NCBI RefSeq assembly: GCF_002149965.1
Contig: NZ_MSQB01000014.1
Coordinates: 62,001 to 126,000 of the forward strand
Source of the DNA: Novosphingobium panipatense
Lineage (GTDB): Bacteria; Pseudomonadota; Alphaproteobacteria; Sphingomonadales; Sphingomonadaceae
Direction of reading: 5' to 3'
DNA length: 64,000 nt
This document shows, piece after piece, positions 17,182 to 25,927 of the stretch. Within the stretch, counting starts at the first letter, position 1. Each line of letters starts with the position of its first letter. The position numbers were made by a program, and so were the translations under genes. The notes beneath the pieces were generated by a model. It searched no databases. It was not told the DNA's origin and saw only the letters and a program-made list of their open reading frames with translations.

Positions 17182-18486
17182 TCAGCCTCCCGTCACGCTG
17201 GGCAGCCACAGGGTCAGCGCGGGGACCGCGATGATCAGGGCAAGGTGGAGGAAGTCCGCGAGCAGGAAGGGGATGATGCCCCGGAAGATCGCGGAAAGCG
17301 GGATGTCCTTGGCGATGCCCTGGATGACGTAGACGTTCAGCCCGAGCGGTGGGTGGACGAAGCCGATTTCCATGGTGCGGGTCAGGAAGATGCCGAACCA
17401 GATCGCGCTGTAGCCCAGTTCCTGTGCGATCGGCAGGAAGATCGGCGTGGTCAGCAGCATCAGTGCCAGGCCATCCAGGAACGAGCCGAGCAGCAGGAGC
17501 AGCAGGGCCATGGCGATGATCGCCAGCACCGGGCTGGCATGCATGTCGCGCACCCAGGCGGACATGACGTCGGCAATGCCGGTGACGCTGATGAAGGTGG
17601 CGAAAAGAATGGCGCCGATGATGACCACGTAGATCATGCCGGACGTGCGCAGCGTCGATGCCACGGCGCCGCCGATGGCCTCGCGGTTGAAGGCGCCGCG
17701 CAGGCCGCAGAGGCCCAGCGCCGCGACCACGCCGACGGAGGCCGCCTCGGTCGGCGTAAACCAGCCAATCATCAGCCCGCCGATGACGAAGACCACCAGC
17801 GCGATCACGTCGATGATGCGGCCGATGCCGAGCAGCCGGTCGCGCCAGCCCACCCGCTCGGACTTGGGGCCGAGCAGGGGGTTGAGGTGGCAGAGCACGC
17901 TGATGGTGACCATGTAGAACAGGGCCTGGGTCAGACCCGGAATGATCGAGGCGGCGAAGAGCTTGCCGATCGACTGTTCGGCGATGATGCCGAACACGAT
18001 CAGGGCGCCCGACGGCGGCACCAGCGAACCGAGCGTACCGCCCGCCGCCAGCGCGCCTGCCGCGAAGCCGGGCTGGTACTTGGCCCGCCGCATTTCCGGC
18101 AGGGCGGCTGCGCCGACGGTGGCGACGGTGGCGAGGCTGGAGCCGCTGATGGCCCCGAAGCCCGCGCATCCGGCTATGGATGCCAGCGCCAGACCGCCGC
18201 GGCGGTGCCCCACGAAGCGCGCGGCGACGTCGAAGAAGTCCCGGCTTGCCCCTGCCGCGAAGCACAAGTGCGCCATGAGCAGGAACAGCGGCAGGACGCC
18301 CAGTTCATACTTCATCACCGTTTCGAAGGCGACCACGCCGCCCTTGATCACCGCCGCCTCGGGCGAGATCAGCACGGCAAGGCCGAGCAGGCCGACGCCG
18401 GCAAGCCCGACACCGATGGGCACGCCTGCCGCCAGCAGGGCCAGCAGCGCGGCGATGCCGAAAAGTCCGACGAGTTCCGGGCTCAT
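17182..18486 (-). CDS. dctM: TRAP transporter large permease DctM
   Basis: A 434-residue inner-membrane protein with a dozen or so hydrophobic segments, the ion-coupled transport subunit of a TRAP system. Characteristic stretches are GAISGSSLATVATVGAAALPEMRRAKYQPGFAAGALAAGGTLGSLVPPSGALIVFGIIAEQSIGKLF in the first half and GSFLDGLALMLLTTPIFLPI with MEIGFVHPPLGLNVYVIQGIAKD in the second, both typical of DctM. The open frame runs back to 19062 but the real start is ATG 18486, overlapping the dctQ stop as ATGA. The gene is 4 bp from dctP. Confidence 0.95.
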   Translation of the reverse strand: MSPELVGLFGIAALLALLAAGVPIGVGLAGVGLLGLAVLISPEAAVIKGGVVAFETVMKYELGVLPLFLLMAHLCFAAGASRDFFDVAARFVGHRRGGLALASIAGCAGFGAISGSSLATVATVGAAALPEMRRAKYQPGFAAGALAAGGTLGSLVPPSGALIVFGIIAEQSIGKLFAASIIPGLTQALFYMVTISVLCHLNPLLGPKSERVGWRDRLLGIGRIIDVIALVVFVIGGLMIGWFTPTEAASVGVVAALGLCGLRGAFNREAIGGAVASTLRTSGMIYVVIIGAILFATFISVTGIADVMSAWVRDMHASPVLAIIAMALLLLLLGSFLDGLALMLLTTPIFLPIAQELGYSAIWFGIFLTRTMEIGFVHPPLGLNVYVIQGIAKDIPLSAIFRGIIPFLLADFLHLALIIAVPALTLWLPSVTGG

Positions 18487-19025
18487 TGCGCGCTCCGGCG
18501 AAGGGCGTTGCGCGAGAACAGCAGGGCGACGAAGAGCAGCGCGGCGATCTGCAGCAGGCGCAGCGGGGTGATGGGAATGTGCAGGAGTTCGGTCCTTTCG
18601 TGGCCGTTCCAGAGATCGGCCACCAGGCAGAGGCAGCCCGCCGCCAGGACCAGGAACAGCAGCGCGGAAGCCGCCGCGGCCATGCGCGCTAGCCGCTGGA
18701 CGATGGGGGCGCTCAGCCGCTCGGTCAGGATGTGGACGGCGGCGTGCGAGCCCTTCAGCGTGGCGAAGATCATGGCCGAAGAGGCGATGAGGACGATGCA
18801 GGTCTGGACCACTTCTATGGAGCCCAGCAGGGTGAAGCCGGTATGGCGCCCGATCACGGCGATGGTGTCGGTGGCCATGGCCAGGAACAGGCCCGCGCCG
18901 CCGATGAAATAGGCGATGCGGGTGGCGCCGGTTTCGGCACCGGATGGCAGGTCTTCGCCATGGGGTGCCGGGTCCGCTCCGCTTGCCGGAGGCGATTCGC
19001 CGCCCGGATCCAGGTCGTTCTGCAT
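18483..19025 (-). CDS. dctQ: TRAP transporter small permease DctQ
   Basis: A 180-residue four-helix membrane protein, the small subunit of the TRAP permease. The first 35 residues are polar and Pro/Gly-rich, followed by four hydrophobic segments (about 38-60, 67-88, 112-135 and 150-170). KGSHAAVHILTERL between helices 2 and 3 matches the DctQ signature region. AGGAGAGG lies just upstream of ATG 19025. It is the first gene of the eight-gene operon; its promoter and a MarR-type operator are in 19094-19124, shared with the divergent marR gene. Confidence 0.9.
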   Translation of the reverse strand: MQNDLDPGGESPPASGADPAPHGEDLPSGAETGATRIAYFIGGAGLFLAMATDTIAVIGRHTGFTLLGSIEVVQTCIVLIASSAMIFATLKGSHAAVHILTERLSAPIVQRLARMAAAASALLFLVLAAGCLCLVADLWNGHERTELLHIPITPLRLLQIAALLFVALLFSRNALRRSAQ

Positions 19026-19049
19026 CTTCCTCTCCTGAAGGCCGTCTTA

Positions 19050-19124
19050 TTGACAGCCCCATGCTTCAACCGTCTAATAACGTGATTGGCTTGATGGTAG
19101 AGAAATTCAACTATCTGTCAACTA
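19050..19124. promoter_or_regulatory. Divergent promoters with MarR operator
   Basis: On the plus strand TTGACA (19050-19055), a 17-bp spacer and TCTAAT (19073-19078) form a good promoter for the marR gene. On the minus strand TTGACA (19116-19121), 16 bp and TACCAT (19094-19099) can serve dctQ. A 20-bp motif, minus-strand AGATAGTTGAATTTCTCTAC (19116-19097), covers the dctQ promoter and lies just downstream of the marR start site. TCAACTA is also repeated directly at 19107 and 19118. The same motif at 17 of 20 bases occurs at 19679-19698 before the TonB-receptor and esterase genes. Assigning it to the MarR protein is inference from position. Confidence 0.65.
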
Positions 19125-19155
19125 CACTAAACATGAATGAGGCAGGGACGGAACG

Positions 19156-19653
19156 GTGAAGCGCGGCGGTAGCAAGCGGGAAGAGGTGGAAGCAGCGGAT
19201 TCGGGCATAAAGCTCGGCCGACTCGACGAGTTCATCGGGTTTCGCCTGCGGCGCATCCAGAACCAGCTTTCGCGCGATTTCGCGGCGGCAACGGCAGACC
19301 GCAACATGCGTTCGGGCCTGTTTTCCTCGCTCTCCATCGTGGCGGCGAATCCCGGGATATCCCAGAACGAACTCTCGAAAGCGGTGGGTCTCGACAAGTC
19401 GATCACCGTACAGATCGTCGACGAGCTGGAGAAGCGCGAACTGGCGGTACGAGAGCGTTCGCCCACCGATCGGCGCCGCCATGCCCTGTTCGTGACCGAG
19501 GCGGGCCAGACCTACCTGGATGAACTTTTCGCGATTCTGGCAGAGACCGAGGATGCCGTGCTGCATCAGCTGACCCGGGCCGAACTGGCGCTTCTGCGCG
19601 AGTTGCTGGACCGGATGTACCTGGCCTACGACGAGCCCGGAATATCGCTATAA
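19156..19653 (+). CDS. MarR-family transcriptional regulator of the TRAP/esterase regulon
   Basis: A 165-residue MarR-type dimeric repressor with the winged-helix core at about residues 55-125: VAANPGISQNELSKAVGLDKSITVQIVDELEKRELAVRERSPTDRRRHALFVTEAG. The D-R-R-R wing turn is typical. MarR proteins of this kind usually answer to a phenolic acid or an acyl-CoA. It starts with GTG 19156; no in-frame ATG is better. It is divergent from the TRAP and CoA-transferase operon and stands before the TonB-receptor and esterase genes. Near-identical 20-bp motifs lie on both sides of it, so it probably controls both arms and itself. It differs from the FerR-like MarR gene at 29114. Confidence 0.88.
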   Translation: MKRGGSKREEVEAADSGIKLGRLDEFIGFRLRRIQNQLSRDFAAATADRNMRSGLFSSLSIVAANPGISQNELSKAVGLDKSITVQIVDELEKRELAVRERSPTDRRRHALFVTEAGQTYLDELFAILAETEDAVLHQLTRAELALLRELLDRMYLAYDEPGISL

Positions 19654-19668
19654 ACAAAAACAATACCG

Positions 19669-19698
19669 TCAATTCGAAAGATAGTTGACAATCTCTAC
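19669..19698 (+). promoter_or_regulatory. Second MarR-type operator, before TonB receptor and esterase genes
   Basis: AGATAGTTGACAATCTCTAC at 19679-19698 matches the dctQ-side motif at 17 of 20 positions. TTGACA at 19685-19690 inside it can act as a -35 element; no strong -10 follows. GTCAA at 19669 and TTGAC at 19685 form an inverted pair across it. The receptor ATG is about 185 bp further on, leaving a long leader (19699-19883) in which I see only the GGGAGG ribosome site. Confidence 0.55.
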
Positions 19699-19883
19699 GA
19701 TTGAGTCGCAAAGTAGCGTTGTCGATGGCGCCATGGAGTGCCTGCGGACGGCGACAACGCCGCTGCGACGCGTGGAGAGGTCGTATCGTGTCCCTTGCGG
19801 GACACCCTGCTGTTGCTCCCTTCGCGTCGGCGAGATCGCCGAAACGATAAATGCCCGGCACTGCCGGGTTGGGAGGTCAATTG

Positions 19884-22604
19884 ATGTCGCGCATTACCTT
19901 GCGTCACCCCGTTTCCCGCCTTGCCATGGCGGTCTTTGCGTTGGCGGCGGCGCCCGTCCCGGCCCTGGCCCAGGACGCGGAGCAGGCCCCGCCGGCAGCA
20001 TCCGAACCCCCTGCCGACGAGAGCGCATCGCCGACCATCCAGGAGATCATCGTCACCGGCACCAGCATTCGCGGCGCCGCGCCGGTAGGCTCTCCGCTCG
20101 TTGCCGTGGGCCGGGCGGAAATCGACCAATCGGCGGCGACAACGACGATCAAGGTGCTTCAGGAAACGCCGCAGATCACCAATTACGGCGTTTCCGATAC
20201 CAGCCGCAGCGGTTCGGGCGGCGCGGGGAACGTGGTCTACGGCAACTCGATCAACTTGCGCGGCATCGGCCCTTACGCCACGCTGACGCTCATCAACGGG
20301 CGCCGCGCGGTGCCGCAGGGCACGACCGGCGCGACGATCGATCCTTCCACGATCCCGACCCTGGCGCTGGAACGCGTGGAAGTTATCGCGGACGGCGCTT
20401 CGGCGGTCTACGGTTCCGATGCCGTCGCGGGCGTCGCCAACCTGATCCTGCGCCGCAATTACGAAGGCGCGCAGATCGAAGTGCAGCACGGCGTTGCCGA
20501 TCACTATTTCGAAAGCCAGATCGGCATGATCGCCGGCCACAAGTGGTCGACGGGCCAGGTCACCGCCTCGTTCCAGCATACCTACCGCAGCAACCTGAGC
20601 GGCAGGGACCGCGATTTCTACGGTGCGGATCTCACCTCGCGCGGGGGCGCGGACTACCGCGTGACGCAGTGCGCGCCGGGCAATATCGTCACGGGCGGGC
20701 GAAGCTATGCCATTCCGCAAGGCGGGGCGACGCCGGGCAATCTCGTGCCGGGCACCGTCAACAAGTGCGATAACCTGAAGGCCATCGATCTGGTGCCGCA
20801 GCAGGAGATCAATGCGGGCACGATCAACTTCGACCAGGACATCACGGACGGCATCCGCTTCTATGCCGATGCCTACGCCTCCCGCCGCGATGCCGTGCGG
20901 CGCGGGCAGGTGGCGGCGCAGAACCTTGTCGTCCCGCGCAGCAACGCCTTCTTCGTCGCGCCGGCCGGGACCAATCCCCTGACCGAGACGGTGCAGTATT
21001 CCTTCGTCAACGACTATGGCCCCTATTCGACGTCGGACATCACCTCCCAGACCATCCAGGGCACGGCGGGCTTCAATGCCGACCTGTTCGGCGACTGGCA
21101 GCTCGACGTCTACGGCAGTTACGGGTGGAACAAGGACCGGGTCTTCACCCAGGGCAGCCAGACCGATTCCGCCGCGCTTGCCGCCGCCCTGGGGAGCAGC
21201 AATCCGGCCACTGCCTTCAACCCCTTCGGCACTTCGGTGAACGACCCGGACGTGATCGCGGGCATCATGAACAATGTCAGCACCACCCAGGGCATCAGCC
21301 GCATGAAGGCGGCCGAGGCGAAAGTGGACGGCACCCTGATTTCGCTGCCGGGCGGCGACGTGAAACTGGCGGTGGGCGTCGAATACTACAAGCTGAACTT
21401 GCGCACCGGCCAACTGCGCGGGCGGCGGGAAGCGCAGACGGGCACCGACATCCGCCTCTCGCGCAACGTGAAGTCCGCCTATGCCGAAGTGCTGGTGCCG
21501 ATCTTCGGCCCCGGCAATGCGATCCCCGGCTTCCACAGCCTGCAACTCGACGTGGCCGGGCGTATCGACAAGTACAGCGACGTTGGCACCACCAAGAATC
21601 CCAAGATCGGCGTGAACTGGGAGCCGGTGGCCGATCTCAAGCTGCACGGCAGCTACGGCGAATCCTTCCGCGCGCCGCTGCTGACCCAGCTCGTCAGCGC
21701 GGGCGGTTCCCAGCTCTATATCCAGAACTACTACGATCCCACGGTGGGGACGACGGTGCAGGGCGTCGCGCTTTCAGGCGGCAATCTCGATCTCAAGCCG
21801 GAAACGGCGCGCACCTGGTCGTTCGGCGGCGAATATTCCCCCGCCTTCCTGCCCCGCGCGCAGCTCAGCCTCAACTATTTCGACGTCGTCTACAAAGGGC
21901 AGATCAACGGCTATCTGTCGAACCTGAACGTGCTGCGGCAGGAAGATCTCTATAGCTCGATCATCACGCGCGGCCTGCCTGCCAAGGAACGTACGGCGGC
22001 GCTGATCGCCTCGGGCCTGACGGTGAACGGCGGCACGCCCGCCAATGCTTTGGCCGCCGACGTCTTCATCGATGGCCGCCCGAGCAACCTGGGCACCACG
22101 ATCACCAGAGGTCTCGACTTCGGCCTTGCCGTGCCGTTCGAGACGGCCGATGCCGGGGAATTCCGCTTCTCGCTGCGGGGCACGCACTTCTTCACCTACA
22201 AGGTCGGCATCACCCCCGACAGCCCGATCATCGATCAGGCGAACAATATCGACTATCCGCTGAAGTGGCGCGCGCGCGGCATCGTCGGCTGGTCGAAGGG
22301 CGGGTTCGACGGCAGCGTCGTCGTCGCCTGGCAGAACGGCTACAACAATACTTACGTGGCCCCGGTCGAGCACATCAAGTCCTACACCACCGTGGACTTG
22401 CGCCTGGCCTACGATCTGGAAGGAACCGGCATTCCGGGAACCGAGGGGGTCAGGATCGGCCTCGACGTGCAGAACCTGTTCGACCGCGATCCGCCCTTCG
22501 TCGATCTTGCGCCCACCTCGAACGGCGGCGGCGGCGGGTTCGATCCGCAGACTACCAACGCGATCGGCCGCATGATCTCGGTTTCCCTGAGCAAGACGTT
22601 CTGA
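19884..22604 (+). CDS. TonB-dependent outer-membrane receptor of the esterase locus
   Basis: A 906-residue receptor of the large sphingomonad type, not the siderophore subfamily. Seen: signal peptide ending PVPALAQD; TonB-box-like EIIVTGTSI; plug with NYGVSDTSRSG, INLRGIGPYATLTLINGRR and ERVEVIADGASAVYGSDAVAGVANLILR; a long barrel with GNLDLKPETARTWSFGGEYSP; and C-terminal SVSLSKTF. GGGAGG at 19871-19876 fixes ATG 19884. Such receptors commonly import carbohydrate- or plant-derived molecules. Its stop overlaps the start of a secreted hydrolase gene by one base (TGATG) and two further esterase genes follow, so it probably imports an ester that these enzymes cut. A MarR-type operator precedes it. 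Confidence 0.9.
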   Translation: MSRITLRHPVSRLAMAVFALAAAPVPALAQDAEQAPPAASEPPADESASPTIQEIIVTGTSIRGAAPVGSPLVAVGRAEIDQSAATTTIKVLQETPQITNYGVSDTSRSGSGGAGNVVYGNSINLRGIGPYATLTLINGRRAVPQGTTGATIDPSTIPTLALERVEVIADGASAVYGSDAVAGVANLILRRNYEGAQIEVQHGVADHYFESQIGMIAGHKWSTGQVTASFQHTYRSNLSGRDRDFYGADLTSRGGADYRVTQCAPGNIVTGGRSYAIPQGGATPGNLVPGTVNKCDNLKAIDLVPQQEINAGTINFDQDITDGIRFYADAYASRRDAVRRGQVAAQNLVVPRSNAFFVAPAGTNPLTETVQYSFVNDYGPYSTSDITSQTIQGTAGFNADLFGDWQLDVYGSYGWNKDRVFTQGSQTDSAALAAALGSSNPATAFNPFGTSVNDPDVIAGIMNNVSTTQGISRMKAAEAKVDGTLISLPGGDVKLAVGVEYYKLNLRTGQLRGRREAQTGTDIRLSRNVKSAYAEVLVPIFGPGNAIPGFHSLQLDVAGRIDKYSDVGTTKNPKIGVNWEPVADLKLHGSYGESFRAPLLTQLVSAGGSQLYIQNYYDPTVGTTVQGVALSGGNLDLKPETARTWSFGGEYSPAFLPRAQLSLNYFDVVYKGQINGYLSNLNVLRQEDLYSSIITRGLPAKERTAALIASGLTVNGGTPANALAADVFIDGRPSNLGTTITRGLDFGLAVPFETADAGEFRFSLRGTHFFTYKVGITPDSPIIDQANNIDYPLKWRARGIVGWSKGGFDGSVVVAWQNGYNNTYVAPVEHIKSYTTVDLRLAYDLEGTGIPGTEGVRIGLDVQNLFDRDPPFVDLAPTSNGGGGGFDPQTTNAIGRMISVSLSKTF

Positions 22605-24130
22605 TGCGCGCGGCGGCTTGCATCATGGCGCTCGCCATCTCGGCACCGGCGCTCGCGGGGGTCGACAAAGTGGACGGCCCGGTCCCGGTCACCGCCGAAA
22701 GCCAGGTCTACAACACCGCATGGGTTCCCGGCGCATTGCCGACGGTCGATCTGGCGGCGAAAGGCTACGTGGAGGAGGAATACTTCCTCCACGGAACCGC
22801 CGACGCCTATCGGCGCGATGCCTCGGGCGCGCTTGCGGTGCTGGCCGGCGACGTACCTTATGGCACCCGCATCATCGTGCGCAGGCCAAAGGATGCGGCG
22901 AAGTTCAGCGGCGTGGTTCATTTCGAGCCGATCCATCCCTCGCAAGGCGGGACGTCTCACTGGGTAGCGATGTCGGGCTACATGATGGCGCACGGCGACA
23001 TCTATGTCGCGGTCGGGCTGGGAGACGATGCGCCGTCTCGCGCGATCTCGGCCAGGGGGCCGGTGCCGACCGCGCAGAGCCAGGTGCTCCAGTGGTTCGA
23101 GCCGCAGCGCTACGGCGCGATCCAGTGGCCTAAGGAAGATGGCATCCGCTATCAGGTCATGGCGGACATCGGCGCCCTGCTGCGCAGCGACAGGCCGGAA
23201 AATCCACTGCGCGGCCTCAGGGTGCGGCGCATGCTGGTCGGCGGCTGGTCGTTCACCGGCAGCGTGCAGCGCACTTTCATCAATGAGGGCTTTCACGACC
23301 GCGCACGCCTGCCGGACGGGAAGCCGGTGTTCGACGGATATCTGATCGGCATTTCCTCGCGCTGGAACGGCGGCGGCTACATTCCGCTCAACAGCGAGGA
23401 AGCGCAGACCCGCAACGACGATCCGCGCCGCACGCTGAAACCGATCGACGTGCCGGTGATCGAATTCATGTCCGAGTTCGAGGTCGGCACCGGCCCCGGA
23501 CCGCAGACGCCGGACAGCGATGCCGCAGTGGGCGCGCACCGGATCTACCAGCTTGGCGCCGTGGTCCACAGCGCCAGCATGATCGACGGCAATCCGCCGC
23601 GAGAAAAGCGCCCGAACTTCGTCCAGCTGGCTGCCAAAGGCTATCCGCTGGGGGGCGTGAAGGGAGAGGATGCGCTCAATAGCTGTCCCCTGCCGATCAG
23701 CGACGTTCCCCACGGCGCGCTGGCGCGTGCCGCGCTGGACAACTTGCGCCGCTGGGCCGAGCGAGGGACTGCGCCGCCGCATGCGCCCCTGCTGGCCTGG
23801 GACGGCGACAGGATCCGCCGCGATGCCACCGGCAATCCGGTCGGCGGCCTGCCGGTGGCCGAGTTCAAGGTGCCGCTGGCCTCCTATGGCCCCTACAAGG
23901 GCACCGACCTTCCTGCCTGTACGCCTGCCAAGGGGCGGCCAATCTTCGTGCGCACCAATCTCGACCGTGCCGCGCTGAAGGCGCGTTACGGCACGATCGG
24001 CTCGTTCACGAAGCGCTACGATGCCGAGGTAGACGCCATGGTTGCCGGGCGCTGGCTCCTGCCGGAGGACGGGGCAGTGCTGAAGGCCAAGGCACGCCGC
24101 GATGCAGAGGCGCAATTCGCACCGAACTGA
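22604..24130 (+). CDS. Secreted alpha/beta-hydrolase (Abhydrolase_10-like)
   Basis: A 508-residue protein with a signal peptide ending SAPALAGV. It resembles the poorly characterised 'alpha/beta hydrolase domain-containing protein' family: GTRIIVRRPKDAAKFSGVVHFEPIHP, HWVAMSGYMMAHGDIYVAVG, the nucleophile-elbow-like LVGGWSFTGSVQRTFINEGFH, and SRWNGGGYIPLNSEEAQ. The Ser in GGWSFTG is the likely nucleophile. Tannase-like positions are absent, so it differs from the third esterase here. The reading frame is open far upstream, but the start is ATG 22604, overlapping the receptor stop. It is predicted periplasmic, acting on a substrate delivered by the receptor; the substrate is unknown. Confidence 0.78.
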   Translation: MRAAACIMALAISAPALAGVDKVDGPVPVTAESQVYNTAWVPGALPTVDLAAKGYVEEEYFLHGTADAYRRDASGALAVLAGDVPYGTRIIVRRPKDAAKFSGVVHFEPIHPSQGGTSHWVAMSGYMMAHGDIYVAVGLGDDAPSRAISARGPVPTAQSQVLQWFEPQRYGAIQWPKEDGIRYQVMADIGALLRSDRPENPLRGLRVRRMLVGGWSFTGSVQRTFINEGFHDRARLPDGKPVFDGYLIGISSRWNGGGYIPLNSEEAQTRNDDPRRTLKPIDVPVIEFMSEFEVGTGPGPQTPDSDAAVGAHRIYQLGAVVHSASMIDGNPPREKRPNFVQLAAKGYPLGGVKGEDALNSCPLPISDVPHGALARAALDNLRRWAERGTAPPHAPLLAWDGDRIRRDATGNPVGGLPVAEFKVPLASYGPYKGTDLPACTPAKGRPIFVRTNLDRAALKARYGTIGSFTKRYDAEVDAMVAGRWLLPEDGAVLKAKARRDAEAQFAPN

Positions 24131-24174
24131 TTCGTCTGCCGCCGGACTTTCTCCGATCCAAGGGTACGCCTCCC

Positions 24175-25926
24175 ATGATGAAGCCGCTTTCCGCCACTCT
24201 CCTTCCGGCCTCCCTTCTGGCCGCCTCCCTGATCAGCGGGACGGCCCATGCCGGAGCCGCCGCGCCGAGCAGTTTCGGTCATTACCAGCCTGCCGCCAGC
24301 TATGACGGCATGGTGTCCGCCTCGCGCTATGTCGAGATGCGCGACGGGGTGGAACTGGCGATCCGTGTCGATCGTCCGGCCCGGGACGGGAAGCCGGTGG
24401 AAGGCCGCTTCCCGGTGATCTGGCACCACACCCTGTCGATCTCGCAGCAGACTGCCGACGGCGCCGGGGAGAGGGTGAGTGACTATCGCCGCATCCAGGA
24501 ACTGACGCGCTACGGCTATGTCGTGGTGCAGGTGGCGCGGCGCGGCAACGGCCAGTCCACCGGCGTCCGCCGGGGCTATCACGATCGCAACGAGGCGCAG
24601 GACGCTTTCGACATGACGCAGTGGCTGGCGTCGCAGCCGTGGTCGGACGGAAAGGTCGGCGTCTACGGTTGCTCCAACACCGGCGACGCGGCGATGCATG
24701 TCATGACGATGCGCCCTCCCGCGCTGAAGGCGGTCTTTGCGGGATGCTTTTCCTGGAACAAGTACGATGCCTTCCGGCGCGGCGGCATCTTCGCGCAGTG
24801 GGGAACGGGGCCGACCCGCACGGTGGAGGACGACATGAAAGTCTCCCCGGTCGATGGGGACGAAAGCAAGGTGATCCTGCGCCGCGCCGCCGAGGAGCAC
24901 CAGCTTTCCACGCCGCTCTATGACATGTGGAAGCAGCTTCCCTATCGTGACAGCTGGTCGGCGCTGGTGGCCAGCCGGTTCTGGGCGGAAGGCAGCGCCT
25001 CCAGCTATGCCGATCAGATCCGCCTGGGCGGCGTGCCGCTCTACATCCAGGGCGGCTGGAACGACGAACTGCGCGACCAGGCCTTCATCGCCCATGCCAA
25101 TATCCCCGGATCGCGCGTGGTCATCGGGCCGTGGAAGCATTGCAACAGCGATGGGTTCGCGCTGCTGGAAGAGATGCACCGCTTCTACGACCGCTACCTG
25201 AAGGGCATCGATACCGGGGTGCAGAACGATGCGCCGATCCACTACTTCACCGTGAACGCGGCGCCCGGAACGGCGTGGCGCGCGACCGCCGACTGGCCGC
25301 TGAAGCAGACGCGGATGCGCACGCTGTACCTCGACGGCGCCCGGCTTGCCGACAAGGCAGGGCGCGGCAAGCCTCTGACCTTTACCGCGAACTACGATGT
25401 CAAATGCCCCGATGCAGGTTCCGGTTCGCAAGTGCAGCCCTGCCATGTCGCGGGGAACGGGGTCAGCATGGCCGGCGCGGTGCTGGCGGCCGATACTGAA
25501 GTAACCGGCAATGCCCTTGCCGACTTGTGGATTTCCGCCGACCAGCCGGACGCCAATGTCTTCGCCTACCTTGAAGACGTCGGCCCCGACGGCACGGTTC
25601 ATGTGGTGACGGAAGGGCGCCTCAAGGCTTCCCTGCGCAAGGAGGCGCAGGCGCCTTGGGCCATGCCTGCCGGCGTGCCGTGGCACCGTGCCTACAAGGA
25701 GGACGCGCAGCCGCTGAAGGCGGGCGAGGCGGTGCGGCTGCACTTCGACATGATGCCCACGTCCTGGGTGTTCAGGAAAGGTCACCGGATGCAGATCACC
25801 GTGACCGGATCGGACCACCGCGAACGGGCGCGGGACATGGCCACGCCGCCGCGCATCACCGTCTATTTCGACCGGGCACATGCCTCTTCGGTGGCCCTGC
25901 CGGTGATTCCCGCGAGCGGAAGCTGA
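24175..25926 (+). CDS. Secreted CocE/NonD-family hydrolase
   Basis: A 583-residue member of the CocE/NonD (X-Pro dipeptidyl-peptidase S15-like) hydrolases, mostly carboxylesterases or acylases. Signal peptide ends GTAHAGAA. Seen: MRDGVELAIRVDRPA, GYVVVQVARRGNGQSTGV, the nucleophile elbow YGCSNTG (a little unlike the usual GxSYxG), GGWNDELRDQAFIAH with the probable catalytic Asp, and GPWKHCN with the probable His, then the C-terminal jelly-roll domain (ADLWISADQPDANVFAYLEDV). It follows the Abhydrolase_10-like gene after 44 bp and precedes the tannase-like gene by 1 bp, so it belongs to the receptor operon. Periplasmic ester hydrolysis is the probable role. Confidence 0.88.
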   Translation: MMKPLSATLLPASLLAASLISGTAHAGAAAPSSFGHYQPAASYDGMVSASRYVEMRDGVELAIRVDRPARDGKPVEGRFPVIWHHTLSISQQTADGAGERVSDYRRIQELTRYGYVVVQVARRGNGQSTGVRRGYHDRNEAQDAFDMTQWLASQPWSDGKVGVYGCSNTGDAAMHVMTMRPPALKAVFAGCFSWNKYDAFRRGGIFAQWGTGPTRTVEDDMKVSPVDGDESKVILRRAAEEHQLSTPLYDMWKQLPYRDSWSALVASRFWAEGSASSYADQIRLGGVPLYIQGGWNDELRDQAFIAHANIPGSRVVIGPWKHCNSDGFALLEEMHRFYDRYLKGIDTGVQNDAPIHYFTVNAAPGTAWRATADWPLKQTRMRTLYLDGARLADKAGRGKPLTFTANYDVKCPDAGSGSQVQPCHVAGNGVSMAGAVLAADTEVTGNALADLWISADQPDANVFAYLEDVGPDGTVHVVTEGRLKASLRKEAQAPWAMPAGVPWHRAYKEDAQPLKAGEAVRLHFDMMPTSWVFRKGHRMQITVTGSDHRERARDMATPPRITVYFDRAHASSVALPVIPASGS

Positions 25927-25927
25927 G

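Noticed and set aside
17080-18912. Plus-strand open frame of 610 codons opposite dctM/dctQ
   Set aside because: A charged, low-complexity translation antisense to two strongly recognised TRAP permease genes.
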